This document shows, in pieces, positions 17,224-26,269 of a DNA stretch of 55,024 nt (positions within the stretch are counted from its first letter, which is position 1; the number at the start of each line of letters is the position of its first letter). The notes below the pieces were generated by a model. The model searched no databases, was not told the DNA's origin, and was given only the letters and a program-made list of their open reading frames with translations. Source of the stretch: Haloferula sp. BvORR071 (GTDB taxonomy: Bacteria; Verrucomicrobiota; Verrucomicrobiia; Verrucomicrobiales; Akkermansiaceae); assembly GCF_000739615.1 (NCBI RefSeq), contig NZ_BATP01000049.1, positions 1 to 55,024 on the forward strand. Reading direction: 5' to 3'. Both the position numbers and the translations under genes were made by a program.

Positions 17224-18768
17224 ATGCCCGTCACCTTGGTTCGAAATCCATCCGCCGCGATCATGCCCGCCCTTCCGCGTTTCCTTGGCTCCTTGTTGGC
17301 CCTGCTTCTCGTCTTCGCTCTGGCAGCGGGCGCGGCGGCCAAGCCGAACATCGTCCTCTTCGTCACCGATGACCAGAGCCCGATCGCCGGGTGCTACGGC
17401 TCGCCGCTGATCCAGACGCCCTATCTCGATGCGCTGGCGAAGGAGGGCACGCGCTTCACCCAGGCCTTCGCGACGACGGCTTCCTGCTCGGCGAGCCGCT
17501 CGGTGATCCTGACGGGGCTGCACAACCATGCGAACGGCCAGTATGGCCACGTGCATGACTTCCACAAGTTCGAGACCTTCGAGAGCTGTGCGGCGTTGAG
17601 CTTGCCCTTGCAATTGAAGGCGGCAGGTTACCGGACGGCGCACATCGGCAAGCTGCACGTCGCGCCGGAGTCGGTGTATGGCTTCGAGCGCTTTCTGACG
17701 ACCAGGGAGGGGCACAACACGCCGGCATGGGTGGACGCCTGCAAGCCGCTCTTCGCGGAGAAGTCGGAGCAACCCTTCTTCCTGTGCTTCTGGACGAATG
17801 ATCCGCACCGCAGCGGCGATGAGGTGCAAAGCGTGCCAGAGGAGCTGAAGCCGAACCGCTTCGGCAATCCGCCGCCGGGGCAATCGTATCCGGGGACCGA
17901 GGAGGTGGTCTATGATCCCACGCAGGTGCCGGTTCCGGGCTTCTTGCCGGATACCATCGAGTGCCGGCGCGAGCTGGCGCAGTATTATCAAAGCGTGACC
18001 CGCACGGATAAGGCGCTCGGGGCCTTTGTCGCGGCGCTGAAGGAGGCGGGCCAGTATGAGAACACCTTGATCGTCTTCACTGCGGATCATGGCATGGCTT
18101 TCCCGGGGGCGAAGACGACGGTGTATGAGTCCGGCCTGCAGGTGCCCTTTGTGGTGAAGATACCCGGTGTGGCGGGCGGCGTGGCGAATGATGCGATGAT
18201 CTCGCACGCGGATCTCACGCCGACTTTGCTGGATGCAGCGGGGGGCTATGATCGCGAGAAGCGGGCCCCGCTGAAACTTTTGCCGGTGGCGAAGCTCGGG
18301 CGAGGAGAGAATGCGGGACCGAAGTTCGACCACTACCACGGGCGCTCCTGGCTTGGACTGTTGGGCAAAGAGCATGGCGAGGGTTGGGACGAACTGATGG
18401 CTTCCCACACCTTCCATGAGATCCAGATGTATTATCCGATGCGGGCCATCCGCGACCGCCAGTACAAGCTGATCTGGAACATCGCGTCGCCCTTGCCCTT
18501 TCCCTTCGCCTCGGACTTGTGGGCGGCCTCGACCTGGCAGGCGCAGTTCAAGAAGGGATTGGAAGCGCCCTATGGCAATCGCACGGTGGGCTCCTACATC
18601 CAGCGTCCGGCCTTTGAATTGTTCGATCTGAAATCAGATCCGGCGGAGACCAAGAACCTCGCTGCGGATCCAGCCTTTGCCGCCAAGCTGGCGGAAATGA
18701 AGGAGCGGCTGAAGGCGGAGCAGAAGCGAACAGGGGATCCGTGGATCAGCAAATGGAGCTACGAGTGA
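17224..18768 (+). CDS. Secreted type I sulfatase (heparan N-sulfatase/S1-type)
   Basis: A 514-aa exported sulfatase. A signal peptide (LGSLLALLLVFALAAGAAA) precedes the metal-binding KPNIVLFVTDDQSP. The formylglycine motif is C88-S-A-S-R92 followed by SVILTGL, i.e. CxAxR rather than CxPxR. This is still a recognised sulfatase motif and needs maturation of the Cys to formylglycine. The HIGKLH Lys/His and ADHGMAF Asp/His metal and catalytic elements are present. I chose ATG 17224 (AGGA a few nt upstream); ATG 17263 would also keep the signal peptide. It hydrolyses sulfate esters or N-sulfates on glycans; the exact substrate is not predictable. Confidence 0.9.
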   Translation: MPVTLVRNPSAAIMPALPRFLGSLLALLLVFALAAGAAAKPNIVLFVTDDQSPIAGCYGSPLIQTPYLDALAKEGTRFTQAFATTASCSASRSVILTGLHNHANGQYGHVHDFHKFETFESCAALSLPLQLKAAGYRTAHIGKLHVAPESVYGFERFLTTREGHNTPAWVDACKPLFAEKSEQPFFLCFWTNDPHRSGDEVQSVPEELKPNRFGNPPPGQSYPGTEEVVYDPTQVPVPGFLPDTIECRRELAQYYQSVTRTDKALGAFVAALKEAGQYENTLIVFTADHGMAFPGAKTTVYESGLQVPFVVKIPGVAGGVANDAMISHADLTPTLLDAAGGYDREKRAPLKLLPVAKLGRGENAGPKFDHYHGRSWLGLLGKEHGEGWDELMASHTFHEIQMYYPMRAIRDRQYKLIWNIASPLPFPFASDLWAASTWQAQFKKGLEAPYGNRTVGSYIQRPAFELFDLKSDPAETKNLAADPAFAAKLAEMKERLKAEQKRTGDPWISKWSYE

Positions 18769-18885
18769 GTCGGGAGCCTCGCTCTGCGGGCATCATGGGC
18801 GGACGCCCGACTGTTTCTTGCATTTGGGCTTCATGGGGACGGAACCCATGGGCTAGGAGAAGACCACTCGCGAACTCCTCCATTC

Positions 18886-19551
18886 ATGAACACGGCAAAA
18901 TTTCTTCTCGCAGCTAGCCCTGGAATCCTTGCCCTTGCGGGTGTGGTATTCCTCGTCTCCACCCGCGAAGGAGCGGTGCCATCCGCCGCGCCGGTGAGGG
19001 GGACATCGATAGAGCAAGCCGAGACGCTGTCGCCGAAGGATCTCGGGATGGACAAGCAGCGTTTTAAGGCGCGTCCGGGACCAGGAGAAGTGGCGATTTT
19101 CCGTTCGAGCACCCATTCCCATTTGGAGCCGCCGAAGCACCAGACCTACGATCAGATCTTTTGGACGGGTGGTGAAGAGGCGGTGGTGGATGTCGTGATT
19201 GCGCCGATGTCCTTCTATCGCGGGTATCCGGAGCAGGGCAGCGAGACCAAGCCGGAGGAGTTCTTCCAAGACTCGTGGCGCGTGCAGGCCAAGAACTTCG
19301 GCTATGATGTGAAGGACTATTCCTTTGTCGGTTCGAGTTTTGGAGGGAGCCGGGGAGAGTTGGCTTACACGAAGAATTCGGAGACCAAGTCCAAGGATCT
19401 GGTCTTCAAGTTCGAGATGCTCGTGATGAGCGTTGCGGAGGCGAAAAAGCTCTATCCCGCTCTCGATATCGAGAACCAAGGGAACCGAGGGGCTCGGGCT
19501 TGGGCATTCATTCCGCAAACGGACCCGGAGGGCAATGTGGTGACGCCGTAG
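18886..19551 (+). CDS. Membrane-anchored or secreted hypothetical protein
   Basis: A 221-aa protein with an N-terminal hydrophobic segment (FLLAASPGILALAGVVFLV) that acts as a signal anchor or signal peptide. The polar periplasmic domain that follows contains APMSFYRGYPEQGSETKPEEF and YSFVGSSFGGSRGELAY. No catalytic motif or known family is recognised. It lies in a series of short secreted-protein genes on the plus strand. Codon usage matches its neighbours. Confidence 0.6.
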   Translation: MNTAKFLLAASPGILALAGVVFLVSTREGAVPSAAPVRGTSIEQAETLSPKDLGMDKQRFKARPGPGEVAIFRSSTHSHLEPPKHQTYDQIFWTGGEEAVVDVVIAPMSFYRGYPEQGSETKPEEFFQDSWRVQAKNFGYDVKDYSFVGSSFGGSRGELAYTKNSETKSKDLVFKFEMLVMSVAEAKKLYPALDIENQGNRGARAWAFIPQTDPEGNVVTP

Positions 19552-19617
19552 ATCTCGAAGCTGTGGATTTACCTCCGGCAGCTCGACAGGTCAGGGCGCG
19601 ACGGCCATACTTTGAGG

Positions 19618-20196
19618 ATGAGCTTCTTTCGCCCGCTTGCGCTCCTTTGTTGCTTGTCAACAAGCCCTGCGCACGCCGGCGAAGAGTGGTCCATTCTGGG
19701 TGATGACAAGTATGCGCTCCAGTATGTCACGTCGCCGGTCTTCAAGAAGGTTGGTGCCAACACGTCATCCGCGAACGATGAAGTTACCATCCGGGTGAGC
19801 CGCATCTCCTCTTGGGGAGTGCAAGTGATCGAGGCCTCCTCCAGTGCTGGGAAAGTGAGGATTGAAAAATACGGCTGCGGTCCCGGGCAGGAGGTCGAGG
19901 GCGCGAAGATCTACCATTTGGCGGACCACCGCGTGAAACTCATCGAGGATGCCACTCTCGCCGCCGAGGTCCGTCGTCAACTCATGGATCCAGCCTTGCT
20001 GGCTTTCCTGCGGGAGACTGAGTAACTCAAATGGAACCCTGACAAGGACTTCACCGACGGCAGCAATATGCTTGTCGAAGTGCTCTCGGGTGGCAAGGCG
20101 GAGTCGATCTACATCCGCGGCTCACAGCTTGGCGAGCGGGCGAAGGAGAGCCCTGAGATCTTGATCAAGGGTGCCCTCGGTCGGACGAAGGATTGA
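19618..20196 (+). pseudogene. Secreted hypothetical protein interrupted by an in-frame TAA
   Basis: The 5' part (ATG 19618) encodes a signal peptide (FFRPLALLCCLSTSPAHAGE) and about 115 further residues before TAA at 20023-20025. The same frame then continues without another stop for 56 codons to TGA at 20194. It reads LKWNPDKDFTDGSNMLVEVL and onward with normal GC-rich codon choice for this genome. The sequence after the stop looks fully coding, so a single nonsense substitution in an approximately 192-aa protein is the simplest reading. If the stop is real, the product is 135 aa. No family is recognised. Confidence 0.6.
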
Positions 20197-20210
20197 GGTC
20201 TCGCCGGGTC

Positions 20211-21125
20211 TTACTTCCGGAAGAACTCCAGCGTCGTCGCCAGTGCTTCGTCCAGCGAGTGCTTGGGCGTCCAGCCTGCTCCCAGCAACTTCGCCGCGCT
20301 GGAGCGGGAATGCTTCACGTCACCGGCGCGTTCGGGGCCGTGAAGGACCTTGGTACTGGAACCGGCGGAGGCGATGATGGTGGTCGCGAGATCGTTGATC
20401 GTGATCTGGCCGCCGTAGCCGGCATTGAAGACGCCGGTGACACCCGGGGTCTCCACGGCGAAGGAGAGCGCGCCGACGATGTCCTTCACGTAGATGAAGT
20501 CGCGGGTCTGTTCGCCATCGCCATAGACGGTGATGTCCTCGCCCTTGAGTGCCTTCTCGATGAAGATCGGCACGGCGGCGGCGTAGGCGCCCTTTGGGTC
20601 CTGGCGCGGGCCGAAGACGTTGAAGAAGCGGATGGCGGCGGTTTCGAGGCTGCGCTCGCGGTTGAAGAGATCGAGGTAGTATTCGCCGTCGAGCTTGGTG
20701 ATGGCGTAGGGGCTCTTCGGCTCGGGCAGCATGGTCTCGAGCTTCGGCACCGTCGGGTTGTCACCGTAGATCGCGGCGGAGGAAGCGAAGACGACTTTCT
20801 TCACGCCCGCCGCGGCCGCGGCTTCGAGGACGTTGAGCAGGCCGTGGACGTTGATGTCCACGCACTCGCCTGGCTTCGACATGGATTCCGGCACGCTGAC
20901 CAGCGCGGCCATGTGGAAGATGTAGTCCACACCCGCCACTGCCTTCGCGACGGCATCACGATCGGTGATCGAGCCTTCGATGAAGGTGCAGTTCAGGCCA
21001 TCGAGATTCTTGCGATAGCCGGTGCGCAGGTTGTCCAGCACGCGGATTTCCTCCGCTTTGCCCTGGTAGTGCTCGACGATGTGGGAGCCGATGAAGCCGG
21101 AGCCTCCGGTGACGAGGATTTTCAT
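20211..21125 (-). CDS. NAD-dependent epimerase/dehydratase (UDP-glucose 4-epimerase-like)
   Basis: A 304-aa extended SDR enzyme. The NAD-binding GGSGFIG is at residues 7-13, the catalytic YxxxK is in SPYAITK near residue 140, and RFFNVFGPRQDP and YGDGEQTRDFIYVKDI are the epimerase signatures. The family interconverts C4 epimers of UDP-hexoses for envelope polysaccharide. Substrate preference (Glc, GlcNAc or uronate) is not resolved. The start follows an unusual long hairpin (21133-21243), and upstream on the same strand is a NahK-like sugar kinase, so a joint role in nucleotide-sugar or GlcNAc/GalNAc metabolism is plausible. Confidence 0.9.
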   Translation of the reverse strand: MKILVTGGSGFIGSHIVEHYQGKAEEIRVLDNLRTGYRKNLDGLNCTFIEGSITDRDAVAKAVAGVDYIFHMAALVSVPESMSKPGECVDINVHGLLNVLEAAAAAGVKKVVFASSAAIYGDNPTVPKLETMLPEPKSPYAITKLDGEYYLDLFNRERSLETAAIRFFNVFGPRQDPKGAYAAAVPIFIEKALKGEDITVYGDGEQTRDFIYVKDIVGALSFAVETPGVTGVFNAGYGGQITINDLATTIIASAGSSTKVLHGPERAGDVKHSRSSAAKLLGAGWTPKHSLDEALATTLEFFRK

Positions 21126-21132
21126 AAAGACA

Positions 21133-21243
21133 GAGACAGAAAACGACAGACGCGCTGCGCTTGAAGACAGAAGACTAGAGGAAAGGCAGGGCAGACGAGG
21201 ACTTTTCCAGTCTTCCGTCTGTCGTCTTCCGGTCTTCTGTCTC
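21133..21243. repeat. Long segmented inverted repeat between sugar kinase and epimerase genes
   Basis: Three nested perfectly complementary arm pairs: GAGACAGAA (21133-21141) with TTCTGTCTC (21235-21243), ACGACAGACG (21143-21152) with CGTCTGTCGT (21216-21225), and GAAGACT (21170-21176) with AGTCTTC (21209-21215). It would fold into one long interrupted hairpin in the 5' leader of the epimerase mRNA. It may be a terminator for the upstream kinase, a leader structure, or a degenerate mobile repeat. Confidence 0.55.
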
Positions 21244-21254
21244 AGGCGTCGCTC

Positions 21255-22379
21255 TTAAGCGGCCACCACGACCTTCAGGCTACCCGCAGCCGATTGAACG
21301 ACTTCTTCCATCTGTTCGAGATTTTCCTCGATCGCTTTCACCATCGCGAATTGGGCGCGGCAGCGGTCGATGTTGTGGCCGGGGCGCTTGGTCTTGAAGT
21401 AGACGTCGCCTTGCAGGTGGTCGGTGAGGAAGCGGATGCCGCACTCGAGGGTGAGCAGCTTGCCGGAGAAGGCGAGGTGATCGACCTCGGCGCGGTTCAG
21501 GAAGCTGGAAGCGCTGTCGAGGTAGCCGCGGACCAGTGCATCGAAGCGATCGAGGCGGATGCCGACGAGCGATAGGTCGACTTCATCCTCACGGGTGGTC
21601 GGAGTGGCGGTGCGGACCATGTCGCCGAAGTCGTAAAGCACGCTGCCGGGCATGGTGGTGTCCAGGTCGATGACGCAGACGCCTTCCGAGGTCACATCGT
21701 CGAGCAGGACGTTGTTGAGCTTGGTGTCGTTGTGGGTCACGCGCTCGGGGATGACGCCAGCGGTGATCAGGTCGGTCACGCGGCGGCAATCATTGGCGCG
21801 GGCGAGGGCGAACTCGATCTCGGCCTTGCAGTTGCGGGCGCGGCCGGCGATGTCGCCATCAATCGCCTCTTGCAGGGCCTGCAAGCGCTTGGGCGTGTGG
21901 TGGAAATTCGGGATCGTCTCGTGCAGGCGCTTGCCACCGAGGTCCGCGGCGAGCTTCTGGAACTCGCCGAAGGAGCGGGCCGCTTGCTCTGCCTGGAGAT
22001 TGCTGCGGATCTCATCGTAGCCGCGGGCGCGCTCGATGAAGGGATAGGTGCGCCAGAAGTTGCCCTCGCGGTCTACGACGTAGGGCTTGCCATCGACGGA
22101 TGGGATCACCGTCAGGGTACGGCGGTAGGCCTCCGGATGATTCTGATCGAGCAGGCGCGCCAGCGAGTGGGTAGTCACGCGTTCGATATTCTCCATCAGC
22201 GCGGCGGGATCCTTGAAGATGTTGTGGTTGATCCGCTGGTGGATGTAGCGGACCCGCAGCCCGGCCTGATCGTACCATGCGCAGTAGGTATCGTTGATGT
22301 GGCCAGAGCCGTAGGGCTGGGCGTCAACGAAGTCGGCCCTCATATCGAAGAGGGAAGACACATGGCGAACGTCGTGCAT
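21255..22379 (-). CDS. Aminoglycoside-phosphotransferase-fold sugar kinase, NahK-like
   Basis: A 374-aa cytoplasmic kinase. The Brenner motif THNDTKLNNVLLDD carries the catalytic Asp, and VCVIDLDTTMPGSVLYDFGD is the metal-binding DxD. The N-terminal lobe GSGHINDTYCAWYD resembles N-acetylhexosamine 1-kinase and mucin-desulfation-associated kinases, which phosphorylate GlcNAc/GalNAc at C1 in salvage of host or environmental glycans. I chose the ATG at 22379; the frame is open a further 10 codons. The nearby epimerase and sulfatases fit glycan salvage, but substrate assignment is inference. Confidence 0.75.
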   Translation of the reverse strand: MHDVRHVSSLFDMRADFVDAQPYGSGHINDTYCAWYDQAGLRVRYIHQRINHNIFKDPAALMENIERVTTHSLARLLDQNHPEAYRRTLTVIPSVDGKPYVVDREGNFWRTYPFIERARGYDEIRSNLQAEQAARSFGEFQKLAADLGGKRLHETIPNFHHTPKRLQALQEAIDGDIAGRARNCKAEIEFALARANDCRRVTDLITAGVIPERVTHNDTKLNNVLLDDVTSEGVCVIDLDTTMPGSVLYDFGDMVRTATPTTREDEVDLSLVGIRLDRFDALVRGYLDSASSFLNRAEVDHLAFSGKLLTLECGIRFLTDHLQGDVYFKTKRPGHNIDRCRAQFAMVKAIEENLEQMEEVVQSAAGSLKVVVAA

Positions 22380-22555
22380 GAGGAGGGTATGGGCATTTAA
22401 GCTCCTCAAATCGAGAAAAAAATGAGGTAAGCGAACTTGGTGTGTGTTTTTTGTGAGTTTTCCACCGTGAATCGAAGGGCTGTGGCCGCGATGCGCATTT
22501 TTTGTCCGGATGGATTTCGTTTGCCCGGAGGGGGAGAAGCCGGGGAGTTTGCACC

Positions 22556-23221
22556 ATGTTTCTGCCGGGTTTCCGCGAGCTGGTCAAAGAGGGGTGGGTC
22601 AAGGTGATGGAGGAATTGAAGATTTCCGGGGGCCTGCCGGTCAGTGAGTTGAGCCGACGGCTGGGGGGCAGCTACATGGGCATGAAGGACCAGTGCGACA
22701 AGCTGGTGAAGATGGGCTACCTGGAGCGCTGGCGGCTGCCGCGGCAGGAAGTCGGGCGGCCGGAGATCATGTACCGGCTGGCACCAAAGGCGGACACGAT
22801 CTTCCCGCAGGCCGGGGTGAGCCTGTCGCTGGAATTGCTGGATGCGGCGCGCTCGCTCTTCGGGTCGGCGGCGCCGGAGCGGCTGCTGCTGCAGTACTTC
22901 ACCCAGCTCCGCGAGCGCTGGCGGCCGAAGTTGACGAAGGCGAAATCACTGGTCGAGCGGGCGACGATCCTCTCCAGCCTGCGTGAGAAGGAAGGCTGCT
23001 TCGGGCGCTGCAAATACGATCCCGCGAAGGGCTTCCGGATCGAGGAATACCATCATCCCTTGCAGGCGGTCTTCGCGGTGTATCCGGGCGCGATCACGCT
23101 GGAGCTGCGGATGATGGAGGAGCTGCTCGGCACGCGGGTGGTGCGCAAGGAGGTGGCCGGCGGGCGCGGTGGTCCGGCGCGGATCGACTACGAGGTATCG
23201 ACGCTGGGAGTCGCGGGCTGA
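22556..23221 (+). CDS. Winged-helix transcriptional regulator
   Basis: A 221-aa DNA-binding protein. The N-terminal winged helix (GGLPVSELSRRLGGSYMGMK then CDKLVKMGYLERW) ends in a wing containing GRPEIMYRL, as in DeoR/SufR-like helix-turn-helix regulators. The C-terminal domain holds CFGRC-containing sequence (EGCFGRCKYDPAKGF) that could be a metal or redox site, as in SufR-type regulators (inference). The ATG at 22556 is supported by GGGGAG at good spacing. It is divergent from the NahK-like kinase across a 176-bp gap and may control it. Confidence 0.7.
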   Translation: MFLPGFRELVKEGWVKVMEELKISGGLPVSELSRRLGGSYMGMKDQCDKLVKMGYLERWRLPRQEVGRPEIMYRLAPKADTIFPQAGVSLSLELLDAARSLFGSAAPERLLLQYFTQLRERWRPKLTKAKSLVERATILSSLREKEGCFGRCKYDPAKGFRIEEYHHPLQAVFAVYPGAITLELRMMEELLGTRVVRKEVAGGRGGPARIDYEVSTLGVAG

Positions 23222-23320
23222 GATGCCGCGCGATCTGCGCGCGTTTTCTTTATTTTTGCGCAGAAGGATTGAATAGTTATCTGACCGGCGCGTCGAAGTT
23301 TCGTAATCCCAATTTCTCCC

Positions 23321-26164
23321 ATGAAAAGATCGCAGCTCCTTTGGGTCTCGTCGTTGTGTGTGGTGTTCACTGCCTGTGACAAAACCAAGCCTGGTAGTGA
23401 GGCGAGCGGCGGCGGTGGCAGCACCAATGGTGGTGGTGGAGCGGATCTGGCTGCGCAGCGGGCGGCGCTGGAGGATGAGCGGATGCAGATCGAGCGCGAG
23501 CGCCTTGAAGAAGAGCGCGCGGCCTTGGAGCAGGAGAAGGCGGACTTGGCGAAGGCGCGGGAAGACCGGCTCGCCGCCCGCGAGGAAGATGCCGCGGCGA
23601 TGGATGAGTCGCTGAATGAGCGGGAAAAAGAGATCCAATCGCGTGAGGTGATCCTCGGTGATCAGGAAGCGGACCTCGCGGCCCGCGAGTCGAACCTGAG
23701 CGATCGCGAAGCGGAGGAGGCGGGCCAGCAATATGTGGATGATTGGGAACCTGAGCCGGTGGCGGACTACAATGAGCCGGTGGGCGACTATGAGACTTTC
23801 TACGATGACCTGCAGCCCTATGGCTCATGGTATGAGACCTCGGACTACGGCTGCGTCTACCAGCCGACTGTGGTGATCCAGGACTCGAGCTGGCGTCCCT
23901 ACACGCGGGGCAAGTGGGCATGCACGAACCGCGGCTGGAACTGGTGCTCGGATGAGCCCTTCGGCTGGGCCTGCTTCCACTATGGTCGCTGGACTTGCAT
24001 TGAAGGTCGCGGCTGGTGCTGGGTGCCGGGAGATGAATGGGCGCCTTCCTGGGTATGCTGGCGCGAGGGCGGCGATCACATCGGTTGGGCGCCGCTGCCA
24101 CCGGAGACTCTGTGCTATCGCGGTCACCAATGGACGAGCGCGGTGGAAGACGAATGCGGTGTGGGTTCAAATTGGTGGGCCTTCGTGCACTGCAAGCACA
24201 TGGCGGATCCGCTGTGGCAGCACTGCTTGCCGCCGGGGCAGAATCCCTTCCTTTGCCAGCACACGGCGAACATCACGAACATCCACATGGATCACAACCG
24301 TGTGATCAGTGGTGGTCCGCGTTGGGACAAGCTGAGCAAGCTGGTGGGCAAGCCATGGCCGGTTTATCAGCTCCAGCTCGACCGGGTGAATGCGCTGCGC
24401 GACCGCGGGCAGCGGCAGGCGCAGTTCCAGGGGAACAATCGTCTCGCGGTCTTCGCGCCGAACTTGCACTCGAATTGGAATGCGCAGCTCCAGCCCCAGC
24501 GTCTGGCCGGCCAATGGAATGACCTGAAGGTCGTGCGTGCCGACAATACCCTGAAGCCGGAGTGGAAGGAGCGCTTCCGCGAGGTGCGCGAGAAGCAGAA
24601 GGAGCAAGCAGTCGCGTGGACGAAGCAGCATGGTGACGCTGAGTCCCGGAAGGAGCAGCTCGCGGCGAATCGCCTGAAGGTGATGGAAGCCCAGCGCGGT
24701 CTGCAGGCGAAGCAACAGCAGATCACGACCGCGCGGCGTGAGGAATTCACCCGTGAGCAGGTGGTGCAACGCCAGGAGCGGGAGACGCTGGCAAATGGCG
24801 GCGTTCCGAAGAATCCGGCCTTGGCCGAAAGGCAGCGCATCAATGCCGAGCGTCTGCGCCAGCTTGAGGAGAAGCAGAGTGGTGTGGCCTCGAACAACAA
24901 CGGCGACAATGGCCGCAATCCCGCGGGTAACCCGCGTCGTGAGCGGGCCGAAGAAGCCCGCAACGGGCAAGGCCAAGCGCAGGGAGGAGAGACCGCCGCG
25001 CAGATTGCCCGCCGCGAACGGGTCGAGGAAGCTCGTCGCCAGAATCTCGAACAAGCGCAGGGTCGTCAACAAGGCCAAGGCGGCGGCGCTGCTACCGCTG
25101 GTGCCGGAGCTGGCGCAACCCAAGGCGGTGGTCGTGAGGTAGCGGGCAATCCGAACCGCCGGGCGGACGATCAAGCGGCGATGCGAACGCAGCAGGCCGA
25201 GCAGCGCCGCCAAGCGCAGGCTCAAGCTCAAGATCCGCAGCAAGCGCAAGCGCAGGCGAACAACAATACTAACAATACTGGCCGCCGCGATCCGGCTGAG
25301 GAAGCCCGCGCGCGCCAAGAGGCAATCGCCCGGGCGCGGAATGAGCAGGCGTCCCGCGTGCAGGAAGCGCGCGAGCAGCAGGCTCAGGTTCACCGCGAGA
25401 TGCAGGAGACCCGCGCCCAGCAAGAGCAGGCGAAGCGCGAACAACAGGAGCAAGCGAAGCGCGATCAGCAAGAAGCCCGCAACAACCAGCAGGATCAGCA
25501 GAAGCGCGATCAGCAGGCGATGCGGGACAATCAACAGGAGCAAGCCCAGCGCCAGCAGCAACAACAGCAGCAGGAAGAAGCCCGCCGCGGTCAGCAGGAC
25601 CAAGCACGGCGCCAGCAGGAAGAGGCGAACAACCGCCGCACTCAACAGGAGCAAGCCCAGCGCCAGCAGGAAGAGGCGAACAACCGCCGCACCCAGCAGG
25701 AGCAAACGCAGCGCCAGCAGGAGGAGGCAAACAACCGTCGCAACCAACAGGATCAGGCGCAGCGCCAACAACAGCAGCAGCAACAACAAGAGCAGGCGCG
25801 GCGTCAGCAGGAAGAGGCAAACAACCGCCGTGAACAGCAAGAGCAGGCGCGCCGCGAGCAACAGGAGCGTGCGCAGCAGCAAGAGCAAGCGCGCCGTGAG
25901 CAACAGGAGCGCGCCCGCGAACAGCAAGAGCAGGCACGGCGTGAGCAGCAGGAGCGGGCGCAGCAGCAAGAACAGGCGCGCCGTGAGCAGCAGGAGCGCG
26001 CGCAACAGCAGCAAGAGCAGGCACGGCGTGAGCAGCAGGAACGTTCACAGCGCGAACAGCAAGAGCGCTCGCAGCGTGAGCAACAGGAGCGCTCGCAGCG
26101 CGAAGAGCAATCCCGGCAAGAGCGTGCACGTCAGGATGACGAGAGTCGCCGGCGGGGAAGGTGA
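23321..26164 (+). CDS. DUF6600-domain lipoprotein with a very long Gln/Arg/Glu repeat tail
   Basis: A 947-aa exported protein. The signal peptide ends in a lipobox-like VFTAC (Cys19, Asp at +2). A charged coiled coil follows (about 43-135). A Trp/Tyr-rich DUF6600-like domain spans about 155-270 (FYDDLQPYGSW, WRPYTRGKWACTNRGW, GWAPLPPE). A second helical region leads into a low-complexity tail from about residue 600 made of QQEQARREQQER-type units. The tail repeats are visible at DNA level (25600-26110) and are prone to length change. The composition suggests an extended, possibly surface-bridging or cell-wall-associated coiled rod (inference). A strong terminator follows. Confidence 0.8.
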   Translation: MKRSQLLWVSSLCVVFTACDKTKPGSEASGGGGSTNGGGGADLAAQRAALEDERMQIERERLEEERAALEQEKADLAKAREDRLAAREEDAAAMDESLNEREKEIQSREVILGDQEADLAARESNLSDREAEEAGQQYVDDWEPEPVADYNEPVGDYETFYDDLQPYGSWYETSDYGCVYQPTVVIQDSSWRPYTRGKWACTNRGWNWCSDEPFGWACFHYGRWTCIEGRGWCWVPGDEWAPSWVCWREGGDHIGWAPLPPETLCYRGHQWTSAVEDECGVGSNWWAFVHCKHMADPLWQHCLPPGQNPFLCQHTANITNIHMDHNRVISGGPRWDKLSKLVGKPWPVYQLQLDRVNALRDRGQRQAQFQGNNRLAVFAPNLHSNWNAQLQPQRLAGQWNDLKVVRADNTLKPEWKERFREVREKQKEQAVAWTKQHGDAESRKEQLAANRLKVMEAQRGLQAKQQQITTARREEFTREQVVQRQERETLANGGVPKNPALAERQRINAERLRQLEEKQSGVASNNNGDNGRNPAGNPRRERAEEARNGQGQAQGGETAAQIARRERVEEARRQNLEQAQGRQQGQGGGAATAGAGAGATQGGGREVAGNPNRRADDQAAMRTQQAEQRRQAQAQAQDPQQAQAQANNNTNNTGRRDPAEEARARQEAIARARNEQASRVQEAREQQAQVHREMQETRAQQEQAKREQQEQAKRDQQEARNNQQDQQKRDQQAMRDNQQEQAQRQQQQQQQEEARRGQQDQARRQQEEANNRRTQQEQAQRQQEEANNRRTQQEQTQRQQEEANNRRNQQDQAQRQQQQQQQQEQARRQQEEANNRREQQEQARREQQERAQQQEQARREQQERAREQQEQARREQQERAQQQEQARREQQERAQQQQEQARREQQERSQREQQERSQREQQERSQREEQSRQERARQDDESRRRGR

Positions 26165-26189
26165 GTTGCCCGAGTGATGGATTCAACCA

Positions 26190-26222
26190 AAGCGCCGCTC
26201 CGGATCCGGGGCGGCGCTTTTC
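26190..26222 (+). terminator. Rho-independent terminator after the DUF6600 gene
   Basis: AAGCGCCGC and GCGGCGCTT arms form a 9-bp GC-rich stem around an approximately 11-nt loop containing TCCGGATCCGG, followed directly by TTTTCC. It starts about 25 nt after the stop codon, the expected place for an intrinsic terminator. Confidence 0.8.
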
Positions 26223-26269
26223 CTTGCGGGTGTCTCTTGCGGGTGTCTCTTGCGGGTGTCTCTTGCGGG
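26223..26269. repeat. 13-bp tandem repeat, 3.6 copies
   Basis: The unit CTTGCGGGTGTCT occurs three times exactly (26223-26261), followed by a partial fourth copy CTTGCGGG. The first unit begins directly after the terminator T-run. The rest of the gap to 26567 shows no convincing gene. It holds a small stem near 26475-26497 (GTGCCGAGG with CCTCG-CAC) and otherwise nothing I can assign. Confidence 0.8.

Noticed and set aside
24167..26014. Leu-rich minus-strand frame opposite the DUF6600 gene that looks like a membrane protein
   Set aside because: The Leu richness is only the complement of CAG/CAA/GAG repeat codons on the plus strand.
25600..26110. Short regular repeats considered as a CRISPR array
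   Set aside because: The repeats are in-frame codon repeats with no unique spacers and no cas genes nearby.
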